Shown here piece by piece: positions 11,601 through 22,000 of a DNA stretch of 38,500 nt. The DNA is from Mesostigma viride (lineage: Eukaryota > Streptophyta > Mesostigmatophyceae > Mesostigmatales > Mesostigmataceae), in NCBI GenBank assembly GCA_009746045.1, contig RPFO01000418.1:2625334-2663833 (forward strand). Direction: 5' to 3'. The position numbers and the translations under genes are program-made. Below the pieces are notes generated by a model. That model was not told where the DNA came from and did not search any database. It saw only the letters and a program-made list of their open reading frames with translations. Numbering within the stretch: the stretch's first letter is position 1; every line of letters starts with the position of its first letter.

Positions 11601-12264
11601 GCCATGAACATGCCATGTTGCGTGGCGCATTTGGTCCCGGGTGAGGGAACCTGCCATGCGCATATGGCCGTGTTGCGCGATGTATTTCGGCTGAAGAACC
11701 ACCGCCTGATGAATCCCATGCTTGTGGGATGGGTGACATGTCCGGCGCGGTCTCGTGGCCAAGTCTAAATGCATGCGCCTTCGCCCTGTGGCGCCGAACC
11801 CTGGGGTTTGCATCCGTGACTTTTTCTTGCGGTCATGCAAAAGGACGCGGGAAATCAAAATGGCCATGACAGCATTGTCATCGCGCCATTTGTTTCGGCA
11901 ACCTCACAAATTGTGAATGCACACGAAGTTGGATCAACTGCGGAAACGTCCGCGTATTCCGCCATACACCATGACACAATCATTCCACCATGGCACGGCC
12001 ACACCACACGGCCCCTTTGGATCAACTGCGGACAGCTCAAACGTCAATATCGTGCCACCGTCATTATTCCGTTCGCGCTCACTTGCTTCCTCCCCCACCC
12101 CACCCCACCCCACCCACTCGCACACACACGCACCCACCCACCCACCCACCCACCCACCCACCCACCCACCCACCCACCCACCCCCACCCACCCACCCACC
12201 CACCCACCCACCCACCCACCCACCCACCCACCCACCCGTACAAACACACACAAACACACACACA

Positions 12265-12299
<35 letters not shown>

Positions 12300-15200
12300 C
12301 ACCGCCACCAGCTTCGGACCGCGCGACAAGAACACCCTGGTGGAGGCCACGCAGGCCCCTGGCGTGTCCTTGGGCACCGGCTTCGGCCACTTTGGCCTCG
12401 CGGCGCGCGACGTCTACGCGCTCGCCGACAAAATCAAGGGGGACGGCGGCGTGATCACGCGCCCCGCGGGCCCCGTCAAGGGGGGCAAGACGGTCATTGC
12501 GTTTGCAGAGGACCCTGACAAGTTCAAGTGGGAGCTGATCCAGCGGGCGGAGAGCGGGCCTGGCCCCGAGCCGCTGTGCCAGGTCATGCTGCGCGTGGGG
12601 GACTTGGACAAATCAATCGCGTTCTACACCGAGGTGGGTGCTGTGATGGGGAATGTGCGCGTCGGGGGACTCTTGTACTACTGGGGTGGGATATCATCAT
12701 ACCAGTGCTTCGCATGGCAACCGCCCAAGCTATGTAGTGACCAGTACAGTGACCAATGGGTCTAGTACAGCATACTACAGCTTCGCAAGGCAACCGCCCA
12801 AGCGTTGTAGTGACCAGTAGAGTGACCACCGGGTCTAGTACAGCATACTAGTGCTTCGTGAGGCAACCCGATCGTGAAAGGGGCTTCTGTTGCAATATTG
12901 TTGTGGGGGGGGTGATCAGGGTAGTAGGCCGTGGGTGTGGTCGGGCGGGTGTGGAATGGCACTTGAGAGACTCCTTGGTTTTCCATCCGAAGAAGCTCAA
13001 TAGGACTCTGGAATACTGGAACACTGGAACACTGCAACACTGCAACACTGCAACACTGCAACACTGCAACACTGCAACACTGCAACACTGCAACACTGCA
13101 ACACTGGACCACTGGAACACTGCAACACTGCAACACTGCAACACTGCAACACTGATACTGGAAGCAACAGGTGGCGCATTCGTTGTTTCCAGTACCAAGC
13201 CATGTGTCATCCATGCAGTTTCCCTCAGAAGTGGCGCACCGCATCTTTCATGAGCTCATCCCTGCTTGCTGAACCAGCCATTCGTACCCATCCACATCTA
13301 AATATAGCCACAAGACGGACGGTAGATGCCCTCAGGACCGCAACTATAGCCACAAGACGGACGGTAGATGCCCTCAGGACCGTAACTATAGCCACAAGAC
13401 GGACGGTAGATGCCCTCAGGACCGTAACTATAGCCACAAGACGGACGGTAGATGCCCTCAGGACCGTAACTATAGCCACAAGACGGACGGTAGATGCCCT
13501 CAGGACCGTAACTATAGCCACAAGACGGACGGTAGATGCCCTCAGGACCGTAACTATAGCCACAAGACGGACGGTAGATGCCCTCAGGACCGTAACTATA
13601 GCCACAAGACGGACGGTAGATGCCCTCAAGACCGTAACTATAGCCACAAGACGGACGGTAGATCCCCTCAGGACCGTAACTATAGCCACAAGACGGACGG
13701 TAGATGCCCTCAGGACCGTAACTATAGCCACAAGACGGACGGTAGATGCCCTCAAGACCGTAACTATAGCCACAAGACGGACGGTAGATGCCCTCAGGAC
13801 CGTAACTATAGCCACAAGACGGACGGTAGATCCCCTCAGGACCGTAACTATAGCCACAAGACGGACGGTAGATGCCCTCAAGACCGTAACTATAGCCACA
13901 AGACGGACGGTAGATCCCCTCAGGACCGTAACTATAGCCACAAGACGGACGGTAGATGCCCTCAAGACCGTAACTATAGCCACAAGACGGACGGTAGATG
14001 CCCTCAAGACCGTAACTATAGCCACAAGACGGACGGTAGATCCCCTCAGGACCGGTCACAAGTGGCTTCTGGCTGTCTCAGCCCTTGCCCCGCCAACTTC
14101 CATCCGCCACCAGGGATCTCACCCCTAAACCCACGTCCTCCTCCACCACCCATAGATTGTAATCCACAGACCCTGGTTGCCTCCTGCAGCAACCACGCAC
14201 CCTTTACCCACCTTGGTGTAAAATCGCATGGTGCGGAGTGGCAGCATCTGCGAAATCGCCATTTCGGGACATGTGCGGTTGTGAGATAAGCCGCTCATTC
14301 ACCATGATGGTCACGCCAGCTTGTCATGGCTTCATGGGCGGACCGTGGTCGCTGTCGCACGGCTTGATTGGCATGCCTAGTCATGTGGCAGGGCGTACGG
14401 ACATGTCTTTCCTGACAAGTGGCATTGCCATTGACCAGTGTGTTGGAGGATGACTAATAGCTCATTCACGTGCCCAATCCCCCCCTTGCCGCTATGTTTC
14501 CTCTCCTCCCTCTCCTCCCTTTCCTCCCTCTCCTCCCTCTCCTCCCTCTCCTCCCTCTCCTCCCTCTCCTCCCTCTCCTCCCTCTCCTCCCTCTCCTCCC
14601 TCTCCTCCCTCTCCTCCCTCTCCTCCCTCTCCTCCTCTCCTCCCTCTCCTCCCTCTCCTCCCTCTCCTCCCTCTCCTCCCTCTCCTCCCTCTCCTCCCTC
14701 TCCTCTCCTCCTCTCCTCTCCTCTCCTCCCTCTCTCCTCTCTCCCTCTCCTCCCTCTCCTCCCTCTCCTCCTCTCCCTCTCCTCCCTCTCCTCCCTCTCC
14801 TCCCTCTCCTCCCTCTCCTCCCTCTCCTCCCTCTCCTCCCTCTCCTCCCTCTCCTCCCTCTCCTCCCTCTCCTCTCTCCTCCCTCTCCTCCCTCTCCTCC
14901 CTCTCCTCCCTCTCCTCCCTCTCCTCCCTCTCCTCCCTCTCCTCCCTCTCCTCCCTCTCCTCCCTCTCCTCCCTCTCCTCCCTCTCCTCCCTCTCCTCCT
15001 CTCTCCTCCCTCTCCTCCCTCTCCTCCCTCTCCTCTCTCCTCCCTCTCCTCCCTCTCCTCCCTCTCCTCCCTCTCCTCCCTCTCCTCCCTCTCCTCCCTC
15101 TCCTCCCTCTCCTCCCTCTCCTCCCTCTCCTCCCTCTCCTCCCTCTCCTCCCTCTCCTCCCTCTCCTCCCTCTCCTCCCTCTCCTCCCTCTCCTCCCTCC

Positions 15201-17735
15201 TCCCTCTCCTCCCTCTCCTCCCTCTCCTCCCTCTCCTCCCTCTCCTCCCTCTCCTCCCTCTCCTCCCTCTCCTCCCTCTCCTCCTCTCCTCCCTCTCCTC
15301 CCTCTCCTCCCTCTCCTCCCTCTCCTCCCTCTCCTCCCTCTCCTCCCTCTCCTCCCTCTCCTCCCTCTCCTCCCTCTCCTCCCTCTCCTCCTCTCCTCCC
15401 TCTCCTCCCTCTCCTCCCTCTCCTCCCTCTCCTCCCTCTCCTCCCTCTCCTCCCTCTCCCTCTCTCCTCCCTCCCTCTCCTCCCTCTCCTCCCTCTCCTC
15501 CCTCTCCTCCCTCTCCTCCCTCTCCTCCCTCTCCTCCCTCTCCTCCCTCTCCTCCCTCTCCTCCCTCTCCTCCCTCTCCTCCCTCTCCTCCCTCTCCTCC
15601 CTCTCCTCCCTCTCCTCCCTCTCCTCCTCTCCTCCCTCTCCTCCCTCTCCTCCCTCTCCTCCCTCTCCTCCCTCTCCTCCCTCTCCTCCCTCTCCTCCCT
15701 CTCCTCCCTCTCCTCCCTCTCCTCCCTCTCCTCCCTCTCCTCCCTCTCCTCCCTCTCCTCCCTCTCCTCCCTCTCTCCCTCCTCCCTCTCCTCCCTCTCC
15801 TCCCTCTCCTCCCTCTCCTCCCTCTCCTCCCTCTCCTCCCTCTCTCCTCTCCTCTCCTCCCTCTCCTCCCTCTCCTCCCTCTCCTCCCTCTCCTCCCTCT
15901 CCTCCCTCTCCTCCCTCTCCTCCCTCTCCTCCCTCTCCTCCCTCTCCTCCCTCTCCTCCCTCTCCTCCCTCTCCTCCCTCTCCTCCCTCTCCTCCCTCTC
16001 CTCCCTCTCCTCCCTCCCTCCCTCCTCCCTCTCCTCCCTCTCCTCCCTCTCCTCCCTCTCCTCCCTCTCCTCCCTCTCCTCCCTCTCCTCCCTCTCCTCC
16101 CTCTCCTCCCTCTCCTCCCTCTCCTCCCTCTCCTCCCTCTCCTCCCTCTCCTCCCTCTCCTCCCTCTCCTCCCTCTCCCCCCTCTCCCCCCTCTCCTCCC
16201 TCACCCGCCTCTCCTCTCCTCCCTTGTCGCCTGGTCGATCTCCCGTCTTGTTTTTGCGGCAGGTGTTGGGCATGAAACTTCTGCGCCGACGGGAGAATAC
16301 CGAGTACAAGGTGTGCTCGCTCACTTGAGCAATGATAGCATTAGATGATAGCTTTAGATCATGGCTTTTAGATCGTAGAGCTCTGTAATTTGATAGATTG
16401 ACAGAGCTTGAATGATAAATGTTGTCTCATGTGGGCCATCAGCATGCCGTGTGGGGCAGGCAGAGATCCCCGTGTCCCCATGGGCCGGGCGATGGGCATG
16501 GGCCAGGGGCATGGGCCAGGGGTTGGGGGGCGGGGTCGAGTTGGGTGAAGCTGGTGAGGGGCAAGGGGGTAAGGGACTGAAGGATCAGGGAAGGCGCTGG
16601 GTATTGGAGGGAAAGGGAAGGGGGGCCAGAGTAGAAAGGGGGCAGACGAGAAAAGAGGGGGGCCAGGGAAAGGGGGCAGCAGGGAGTGGCATGCGTGTTG
16701 GGTGTGCGCGTGTGAGGACAAACAGAGAAGGGGGTGCGCACAAGCACACAACGGAGGGGATGCATGCGTTTGTTTGGGGGGGTCACTGCGACTGTTAGCA
16801 TGGACGGAGAAAGGGGGAAGGGGGGGCATCAGAAGGTGCCATATTGAGTACATGGGAGTGTACTCATGGCCTGCGCGCCTCTGGTGGCGAGTTTCGTTTC
16901 TTTAACCTTTGCAACCCCTCGACAAGTGCCGCATCGTGTAAACGGGAGTATGCTGCACTTCCCCCCGTCACTAGTAGTGCAGTTAGTGGTGGCATTGCAT
17001 GTGTCTGCATGCTAGACAACAAGAAGATTCCGCCCAGGGTCCGCCCCAGGGCTTATTGTCACAAAGAGCGCATGTCATGCCCCACTCGAACTCTGCTGGT
17101 GCTGTCTCAGGCCTATGGTGTGGTGTTGGTGCGTAGCAGCGAGCGAGTGAAGTGGCAACGGGAACATCAAGGAGATAACAAGCATGCGGAATGTGACGTC
17201 CAGCAGTGATAGCGCTTGCTGTGTTTGTCATTACCTAATATGCGCAACAATTGCTATCCTTTGTCCATCGCTGTCCTTACGCGCCTGGGATGGCATGTCT
17301 GATGTGGCTGCAGTGCTACAGTAGATGCTCTACGTTGATGTTCTAAATGATGTTCTGCGTGCTCTACGTGTCGTTGTTGTTCTACTCTGCTGTTCTAAAT
17401 TATGTTTAACAGTCTCCGCGGGTCGTTGCGCACATTGTTCTACATTGCAGTACACGCTTGGTTTCGTCGGCTACGGGCCCGAGGAGGAGAACCTGGCGAT
17501 CGAGCTCACCTACAACTGGGGCGTGCCGTCCTACGACCTGGGCAACGCCTACAGGCACATAGTGATCGGCACCGATGACATTGTACAGACAGCCGCGGTC
17601 GTGCGCGCCAAGGGCGGTGTGATTGTGGATGAGAAGCTGTCAGGGGATAGCAAGTCGTTCACGACCCAGGACCCCGATGGCTGGAAGATTGTTTTCTTGG
17701 AAAACAAGGAGTATGTGGCTGGCAACGCAAAGTAA
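8640..17735 (+). CDS. GLX1: Two-domain glyoxalase I (lactoylglutathione lyase), five exons
   Basis: Exons are 8640-8846, 11366-11469, 12312-12633, 16263-16310 and 17451-17735, with phases 0, 2, 0, 0, giving 321 aa. The enzyme converts the hemithioacetal of methylglyoxal and glutathione into S-lactoylglutathione. Residues 1-50 are Ser/Thr/Arg-rich with few acids, which suggests an organelle transit peptide. Domain 1 (about 60-183) has NRRFLYASIQ, LVEAT, GTGFGHFGLA, GPVKGG and WELIQR. Domain 2 (about 190-315) has EPLCQVMLRVGDLDKSI, FYTEVLGMKLLRR, GYGPE, IELTYNWGV and DPDGWK, the layout of the plant enzymes. The metal positions are Y65/E115/H130/E178 in domain 1 and Q194/E245/H263/V308 in domain 2. 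The ATG at 8640 has A at -3 and G at +4. The frame is open upstream to an ATG at 8517, a possible longer start. The introns are 2519, 842, 3629 and 1140 bp. Confidence 0.95.
9150..9346. repeat. 12-bp G-rich tandem repeat in glyoxalase intron 1
   Basis: About 16 copies of GTGTGGTTGGGG-type 12-mers, with GTCGGGGAT variants at the left end. All runs of four or more G are on the sense strand, so the intron RNA could fold into G-quadruplexes. The opposite strand reads as an endless HTPN peptide, an artefact of the 12-bp period. Confidence 0.93.
9347..10800. other. Unique part of glyoxalase intron 1
   Basis: This stretch between two arrays holds no gene I can support. A short direct repeat of GGCTCCC and CCTGCCCACCCAC occurs near 9536-9575, and ATGCTGGCC(G/A)(C/T)GTGGA occurs twice near 9748-9800. 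Otherwise it is unremarkable. Confidence 0.4.
10805..11340. repeat. GCCC tetranucleotide array ending at the exon 2 acceptor
   Basis: A GTGC/GTGT lead-in (10805-10870) becomes an almost pure CCCG array, interrupted by single-base slips and by CACCCA and CTCG variants. It ends in CCTG repeats about 25 nt before the exon 2 acceptor TGCATGGCAG (exon from 11366). Because the unit is 4 bp, every frame is open and long Arg/Pro/Ala or Gly/Ala/Arg frames result on both strands. Confidence 0.97.
11470..11710 (+). repeat. Degenerate copies of the exon 2 donor region
   Basis: Exon 2 ends GTATTTTGG|GTGAGGGAGCC. Related strings follow inside intron 2: CATTGGGTGGGGGCGCCACGC near 11530 (21 nt, the last base less certain), TTCGGGAGAGGGCGCC near 11575, GGGTGAGGGAACCTGC near 11638 and GATGTATTTCGGCTGA near 11678. 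The third is the closest to the real junction. These look like diverged duplications of the splice donor. Confidence 0.5.
11946..12019. repeat. Dispersed 74-bp repeat, copy 1
   Basis: This stretch, from ACGTCCGCGT to GGCCCCTTTG, is nearly identical to 25183-25256 in a legumain intron. I found one clear difference (GCGTATTCC here, GCGTTTTCC there). It includes CCATACACCATGACACAAT. The orientation is the same in both places relative to the window, hence opposite relative to the host genes. Confidence 0.9.
12086..12298. repeat. CCCA and CA microsatellites abutting the exon 3 acceptor
   Basis: About 35 CCCA units (to 12237) are followed by CA/ACAA repeats to 12297. The exon 3 acceptor CCACCAG ends at 12311, only about 14 nt later. 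The array thus replaces the usual polypyrimidine tract of intron 2. Confidence 0.96.
12697..12875. repeat. 73-bp tandem repeat, locus 2
   Basis: GCTTCGC/GCTTCGT starts recur at 12707, 12780 and 12853, again exactly 73 bp apart. The unit matches the array at 1616-1800 (GGCAACCGCCCAAGC, GTGACCAGTA, GGGTCTAGTACAGCATACTA). It lies near the start of glyoxalase intron 3. Confidence 0.88.
13006..13160. repeat. 9-bp tandem repeat (AACACTGCA)
   Basis: About 15 units of AACACTGCA, with AACACTGGA and CCACTGGA variants at the start and in the middle. Located in glyoxalase intron 3. Confidence 0.95.
13303..14056. repeat. 42-bp minisatellite, about 18 copies
   Basis: Units carry TATAGCCACAAGACGGACGG then TAGATGCCCTCAGGACCGTA. 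They vary only at GATGCC/GATCCC and TCAGGAC/TCAAGAC. The unit is 14 codons without a stop in several frames, so a 308-codon plus-strand frame and two minus-strand frames run through it. None has any other protein support, and the array sits inside glyoxalase intron 3. Confidence 0.97.
14501..16215. repeat. 1.7-kb CTCCTCCCT polypyrimidine array
   Basis: The plus strand is almost uninterrupted C/T, built on a 9-bp CTCCTCCCT unit with occasional 2-3 bp slips. It ends about 47 nt before the exon 4 acceptor TTTTTGCGGCAG. Frames of about 600 codons on both strands (Ser/Pro/Leu or Glu/Arg/Gly) are artefacts. Mirror symmetry makes triplex (H-DNA) formation likely. Confidence 0.97.
16311..17450. other. 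Glyoxalase intron 4
   Basis: This is the only glyoxalase intron without a strong tandem array. A G/A-rich stretch spans about 16490-16830. The 3' end has short near-repeats of TCTACGT and GTTCTA near 17328-17450, before the acceptor TACATTGCAG. No gene is visible. Confidence 0.6.
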
Positions 17736-18959
17736 ATGTCATTTAGCCTGAGTTATGATACTGTATGTACCGATAATACATTTTTTATGTGATTAGTGCA
17801 GGCCCACCAGCAAAATCATTAATTTGCCTAAGCTAAGATTCTTTGGTTTCGCGGCTTTGCCCCCCCCTCCATCCATCCACGGGAATATGTGCTACATGAT
17901 CTCCCAACGGAGTCATGTTATAATTTAATTTAAATTTTTTTTTTAAAAGATTCTTTGCCTGCCGTCGACTAGAGCAGTGTTCCGCGTTCCAAGTTTTGGT
18001 TTGCTATACGATGAAACTGGCAGGCCAACTTTCTGCCCAGTCATATGGTGACACAATCGACCTGCGCCCCACATGCATGTGTGCCTCTATAGCATTCCAT
18101 CAAATGGCCTGAACAAGATCAGTACTGTGGCTGGTAAGTATATGGAGACTTTACGATCGGATACATATGGTATGTTGCATGCACGCGGTCCTTGCAACTA
18201 GGAGGTCAAGTCCTTACCCGTGAATCCTTGCAACATCTAGCCTGTACCGTGGTAACCGCATATTCATAAGCGTGCATGTTGATACTTCGATGTAATCAGT
18301 CTAACACAATTAGTTAATCCTCAATGAAGAGAGATTGGAATGGGATGGGTGTCTAGCTACCTAACCTCTAGTTGCAGGTTTGTGGGCACGATGGCCCAAA
18401 TCACCATGTTTCCCGACTCATTGGTTAATGAATCACAGAAAGTCATACACGGAAAAGTCATATACAGCATGCACGTGCATTAATTAATTAATATACAACA
18501 CGCACATGCATGTACACTACATATTCTCACGGAGAACACCTCCAGAATATGGCATCAGTAAATATTAAGTGAGTCAACGTAGTCACTTTATTCATTTCAA
18601 CGATAGCCAACCTTAGACCTCCAGTATGTCATGCAAGACCTTTTCAAGGTAAATGTGGGAGTGTTGCAGATCACGACGCTTACAACCCTAAAACAAGTGA
18701 TGGCCAACTCAACAACTGAAACCCCAACTTCAGCACCTGCGAAAGAAAACTACCCACAGCGGCTTCCCTTCCATGTCACTACACAACCACTAAAACCAAG
18801 TTCAGGGAACTACTAGTTCCTAGCCACTGCATCAGCAACTTCCAGCGCAGTCACGCAGACCAATATGACGGGATTCAAATAACTGCAATCACCTTTGCCA
18901 ACATATCTTAACCTAATTATGTAAAGAAGCAACCAGTTTATGTCCTCACTGCCAAGTAG

Positions 18960-19019
<60 letters not shown>

Positions 19020-19066
19020 CAAACTAGTGTGCCAGGCGGCCAGGCGTAGATGCTGACAGTACGGTA
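17736..19066. other. Intergenic region between convergent glyoxalase and legumain genes
   Basis: It should hold the 3' UTRs of both genes. It is more AT-rich than the introns, with TTAATTAATTAAT near 18479 and near-palindromic GCATGCACGTGCAT / GCACATGCATG around it. I see no third gene. The open frames are short and without motifs. Confidence 0.6.
18965..19016. repeat. AG dinucleotide microsatellite
   Basis: About 25 AG units, starting just 3' of the legumain stop on the opposite strand (about 50 nt away). It reads CT on the legumain strand and probably lies in its 3' UTR. Confidence 0.97.
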
Positions 19067-22000
19067 TTACACGTCCGTTGCCATCTTCACAATACCCTCC
19101 ACGCCGGTGTGCTCAGTGACCTCCCCAACGTTGCACGACGCCAGCTCATCCAAAACGAGCGCGAGGTGGTGTCCCCGCACACCCGCGTTGCAGAGGTTAG
19201 CAAACACACGCGAGTGCCGCAGGCCGTATGCCGACAGCGGCCCGCACTTGCGCTGCCATCCATCCAAGAGTTGCTTGAAGCAGCTCCAGTCGTCCACCAG
19301 CGGCTGCCCCTGGGGGCGAGCGGCGCGGATGTCAACCTCTGCCAGCTGCAGGAAGTCGGACGATCCTTCGGCCATGGCTGCCACCTGCGCGTGGCCAAAG
19401 CCGCATGCAGGCAGAAGCAGCCGTTATTGCCAGCGTGAGGTTGCGGTAATCCCACGTGTGAATACTGGTACGTCATATGTGTGTAGTGATTCAGCGATAT
19501 GTGTGTAGATCTTCAGTGATAAGGGACGAGCGCGTGATGGTGCGTGGCCAGCATCTCGTTGCCGTAATACGCGTGCAGCAATCGAGAGATGTGGGAAGAA
19601 TGTGTGATGGTGCGTGGCAATCTAAGCTCGCCACCTCCATGGCCGCCGCAGCTGTGGCAGCTGCCACTGCCATCACACAATATGAGTAAGAGTAATAATA
19701 ATAAATATTTATAGAACTGCCCGATAGAAGTGCACGATAGAATGACACAGACGGGAGCGGAAGCAACTGGAAAGTGCCACAAAAGAGGAGTGCCACAAAA
19801 GAGGAGTGCCACAACGAGGAGTGCCAGCACGCACGCTAATAATTTATACTGGTATGAGCTCTTGATGTGACACCATGCGCGACTGGCAGTGGTATACTGC
19901 CACTGAGAGCCAGCGGCAATAATGATCCATGAACATCGTCACGCACCGCCACCGCCAGCTCATCGATTGCGTCGTCCACCCGCGCTCGCTCGTCCAGCTC
20001 CTGATCGAGCGCCCGCAACGCCGCCCGCTTGGTGCGAGAGCCCTCTGGCGCCGCCAGGTAGCGCTGCATCAACGGAAGCAGCTCCGCATCCCGCTGCTGG
20101 ACGCCGTGATGGGACGGGTATGCGGGACCGAGCGAACGGCGGCTGCCAGCAGTTGCAGCAGCGGAGGCCTTGGTTGCAGGGCGGCTAGCTGCCGAGACAC
20201 TGTCCTTGCGGCCATGAATGCTTGCCTTGGTGCCGTTGTTGTCGTCCTCGTCGTCGCCGCCGGTGTTGACGGGGTACAGGCCGCCGTCGCCCTGCAGGGG
20301 AAAGCGGTCGCGCGGTGACATTTCACGGTGGGCCGTGACCGTTGGACAAAGCTAACTCCAGGCACAGCCAATATGATCACAGGCCTCACGCCGTGGAGGG
20401 AGCTGCTGTGAGCCCTGCTACTTTTCCCTGCCCTGGGCACTGGGCACACATCGTGACTTCATTCGCCTCCACAGTAAGTTGCGGAAACTGATGCCCGGTC
20501 ACTATAGTGTACTTTCCATAGTGTAGTATACTTTCCATCTCTTGTTTCTCTTGTTTCTTTCTCTTCATCTTTCCCTCTCCTAGCTCCTTCGTCGCTGATT
20601 CTCAACCCTTTAGTCACCCCATCTTTTTCATTTTCCCCGCATCCATCCTATCACGGGCTGCCTCTATAAACCCATTCTGCGGCCGTTGTAGTACCTTGGA
20701 GAGACACTGCAGGATCGGTCAGCGGGTTCCTAGGATAGATGCGGTGGGGGTGGGGGTGGACACGATGATTACAAGGAGTAGCAGCTCATTCTGCCGCAAC
20801 AGGGAAAACAATTACATACCGCTGAAATCGCAAGGCATATGATGAGTCTTTGGCTTTATGCACCAGTTGCCACACAATGAGATGTCCGCTAACCTCACAA
20901 AGTACAGCAATCCGATGCATTATGGCCACAAACTGTTGATACCTGGCCGGTGTTCTGGTCCCCAAAGTAGTCTTTTACCTGGCCCTAATGAGACATCCAC
21001 TAGCCTAAAAAAGTAAACTAATCAATATATAATATAAACTAATCAATATATAATATAAACTCATCAATATATAATATATAATATACAATACATAATACTA
21101 CCAATATATAATATAAACTTATCAATATATAATATATATAATATACAATACATAATATACAAAGTAATCAATATATAATACAAACTCATCAATATATAAT
21201 ATATAACATACAATACATAATATATAAACTAATCAATATATAATATAAACTCATCAATATAAAATATATAACATACAATACATAATATATAAACTAATCA
21301 ATATATACAGCCGTTTCCCCCCCCACATCGACACCTGTCCACTTCCCCCACAGTCCACAGATCGTTACCTGTTCGGCGTTCTGGTCCTGGTCCCCAATGT
21401 GATGCCACCTGTCCACTTCCCCCACAAACTATTGTTACCTGCCCGGTGTTCTGGTCCCCAAAGTACTCCGCCGCCTCCTCCCCATCGATCTGCAGGGTGC
21501 CTGCGCGTACGCACGCGTACCAGAGCCAGGGTGTCCAGCATTGCGCCGAGTGGTGTGTCCAGTGCGGAGGTCAACACCACGATCTTTGCACAGAATTCAT
21601 TCCGGGAAAAGGCCGCGATCGCTATACGCAGAGATTTTCTTTGAAAGCTTTGGGAATTACGAGGACAACATCAATTTGAAGCAGCGACAAATGAAATGAG
21701 ATCCTTCCGCCAGACATTATCTTGCACCTGTGATGACCGAATGGCTCCGTCCACACGCCCTCCCCCCACTCGCTCTAAAACTAGGTAGTTCTCCCCCTCA
21801 GGGTTCATCGCCCTCCTCAAGCCTGGCCTCCCCTTGTATCGGTAGAGGCGTATCCCCCGAGACAGATAAATCCCCGGTCTTCCAGGAACCACCCAACTGT
21901 TCACAGTTTCGGGTTTAGAAAAGTCTGAACACTGCCAGCAGCATTGCAGTGCTCTATATTCTGCATCCTCTGCTCGCAGGCGGTAGAGTGCAGCCGGCCC

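Noticed and set aside
10658-11867. Arg/Pro/Ala and Gly/Ala/Arg-rich frames
   Set aside because: They come from the GCCC tetranucleotide repeat; only the short end 11366-11469 is real coding sequence (glyoxalase exon 2).
13202-14128. 308-codon frame with 14-aa repeats (and two minus-strand partners)
   Set aside because: Produced by a 42-bp array without stops inside a glyoxalase intron. All frames are equally open and there is no unique domain.
14438-16348. Frames of 600 or more codons rich in Ser/Pro/Leu or Glu/Arg
   Set aside because: Artefacts of the 9-bp CTCCTCCCT array; they overlap a real glyoxalase exon in another reading.
21439-21490. Legumain exon 9 starting at CTGCAG|ATCGAT
   Set aside because: The phase does not fit exon 8. 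The GCGCAG acceptor 10 nt upstream fits and gives [18 protein letters not shown].
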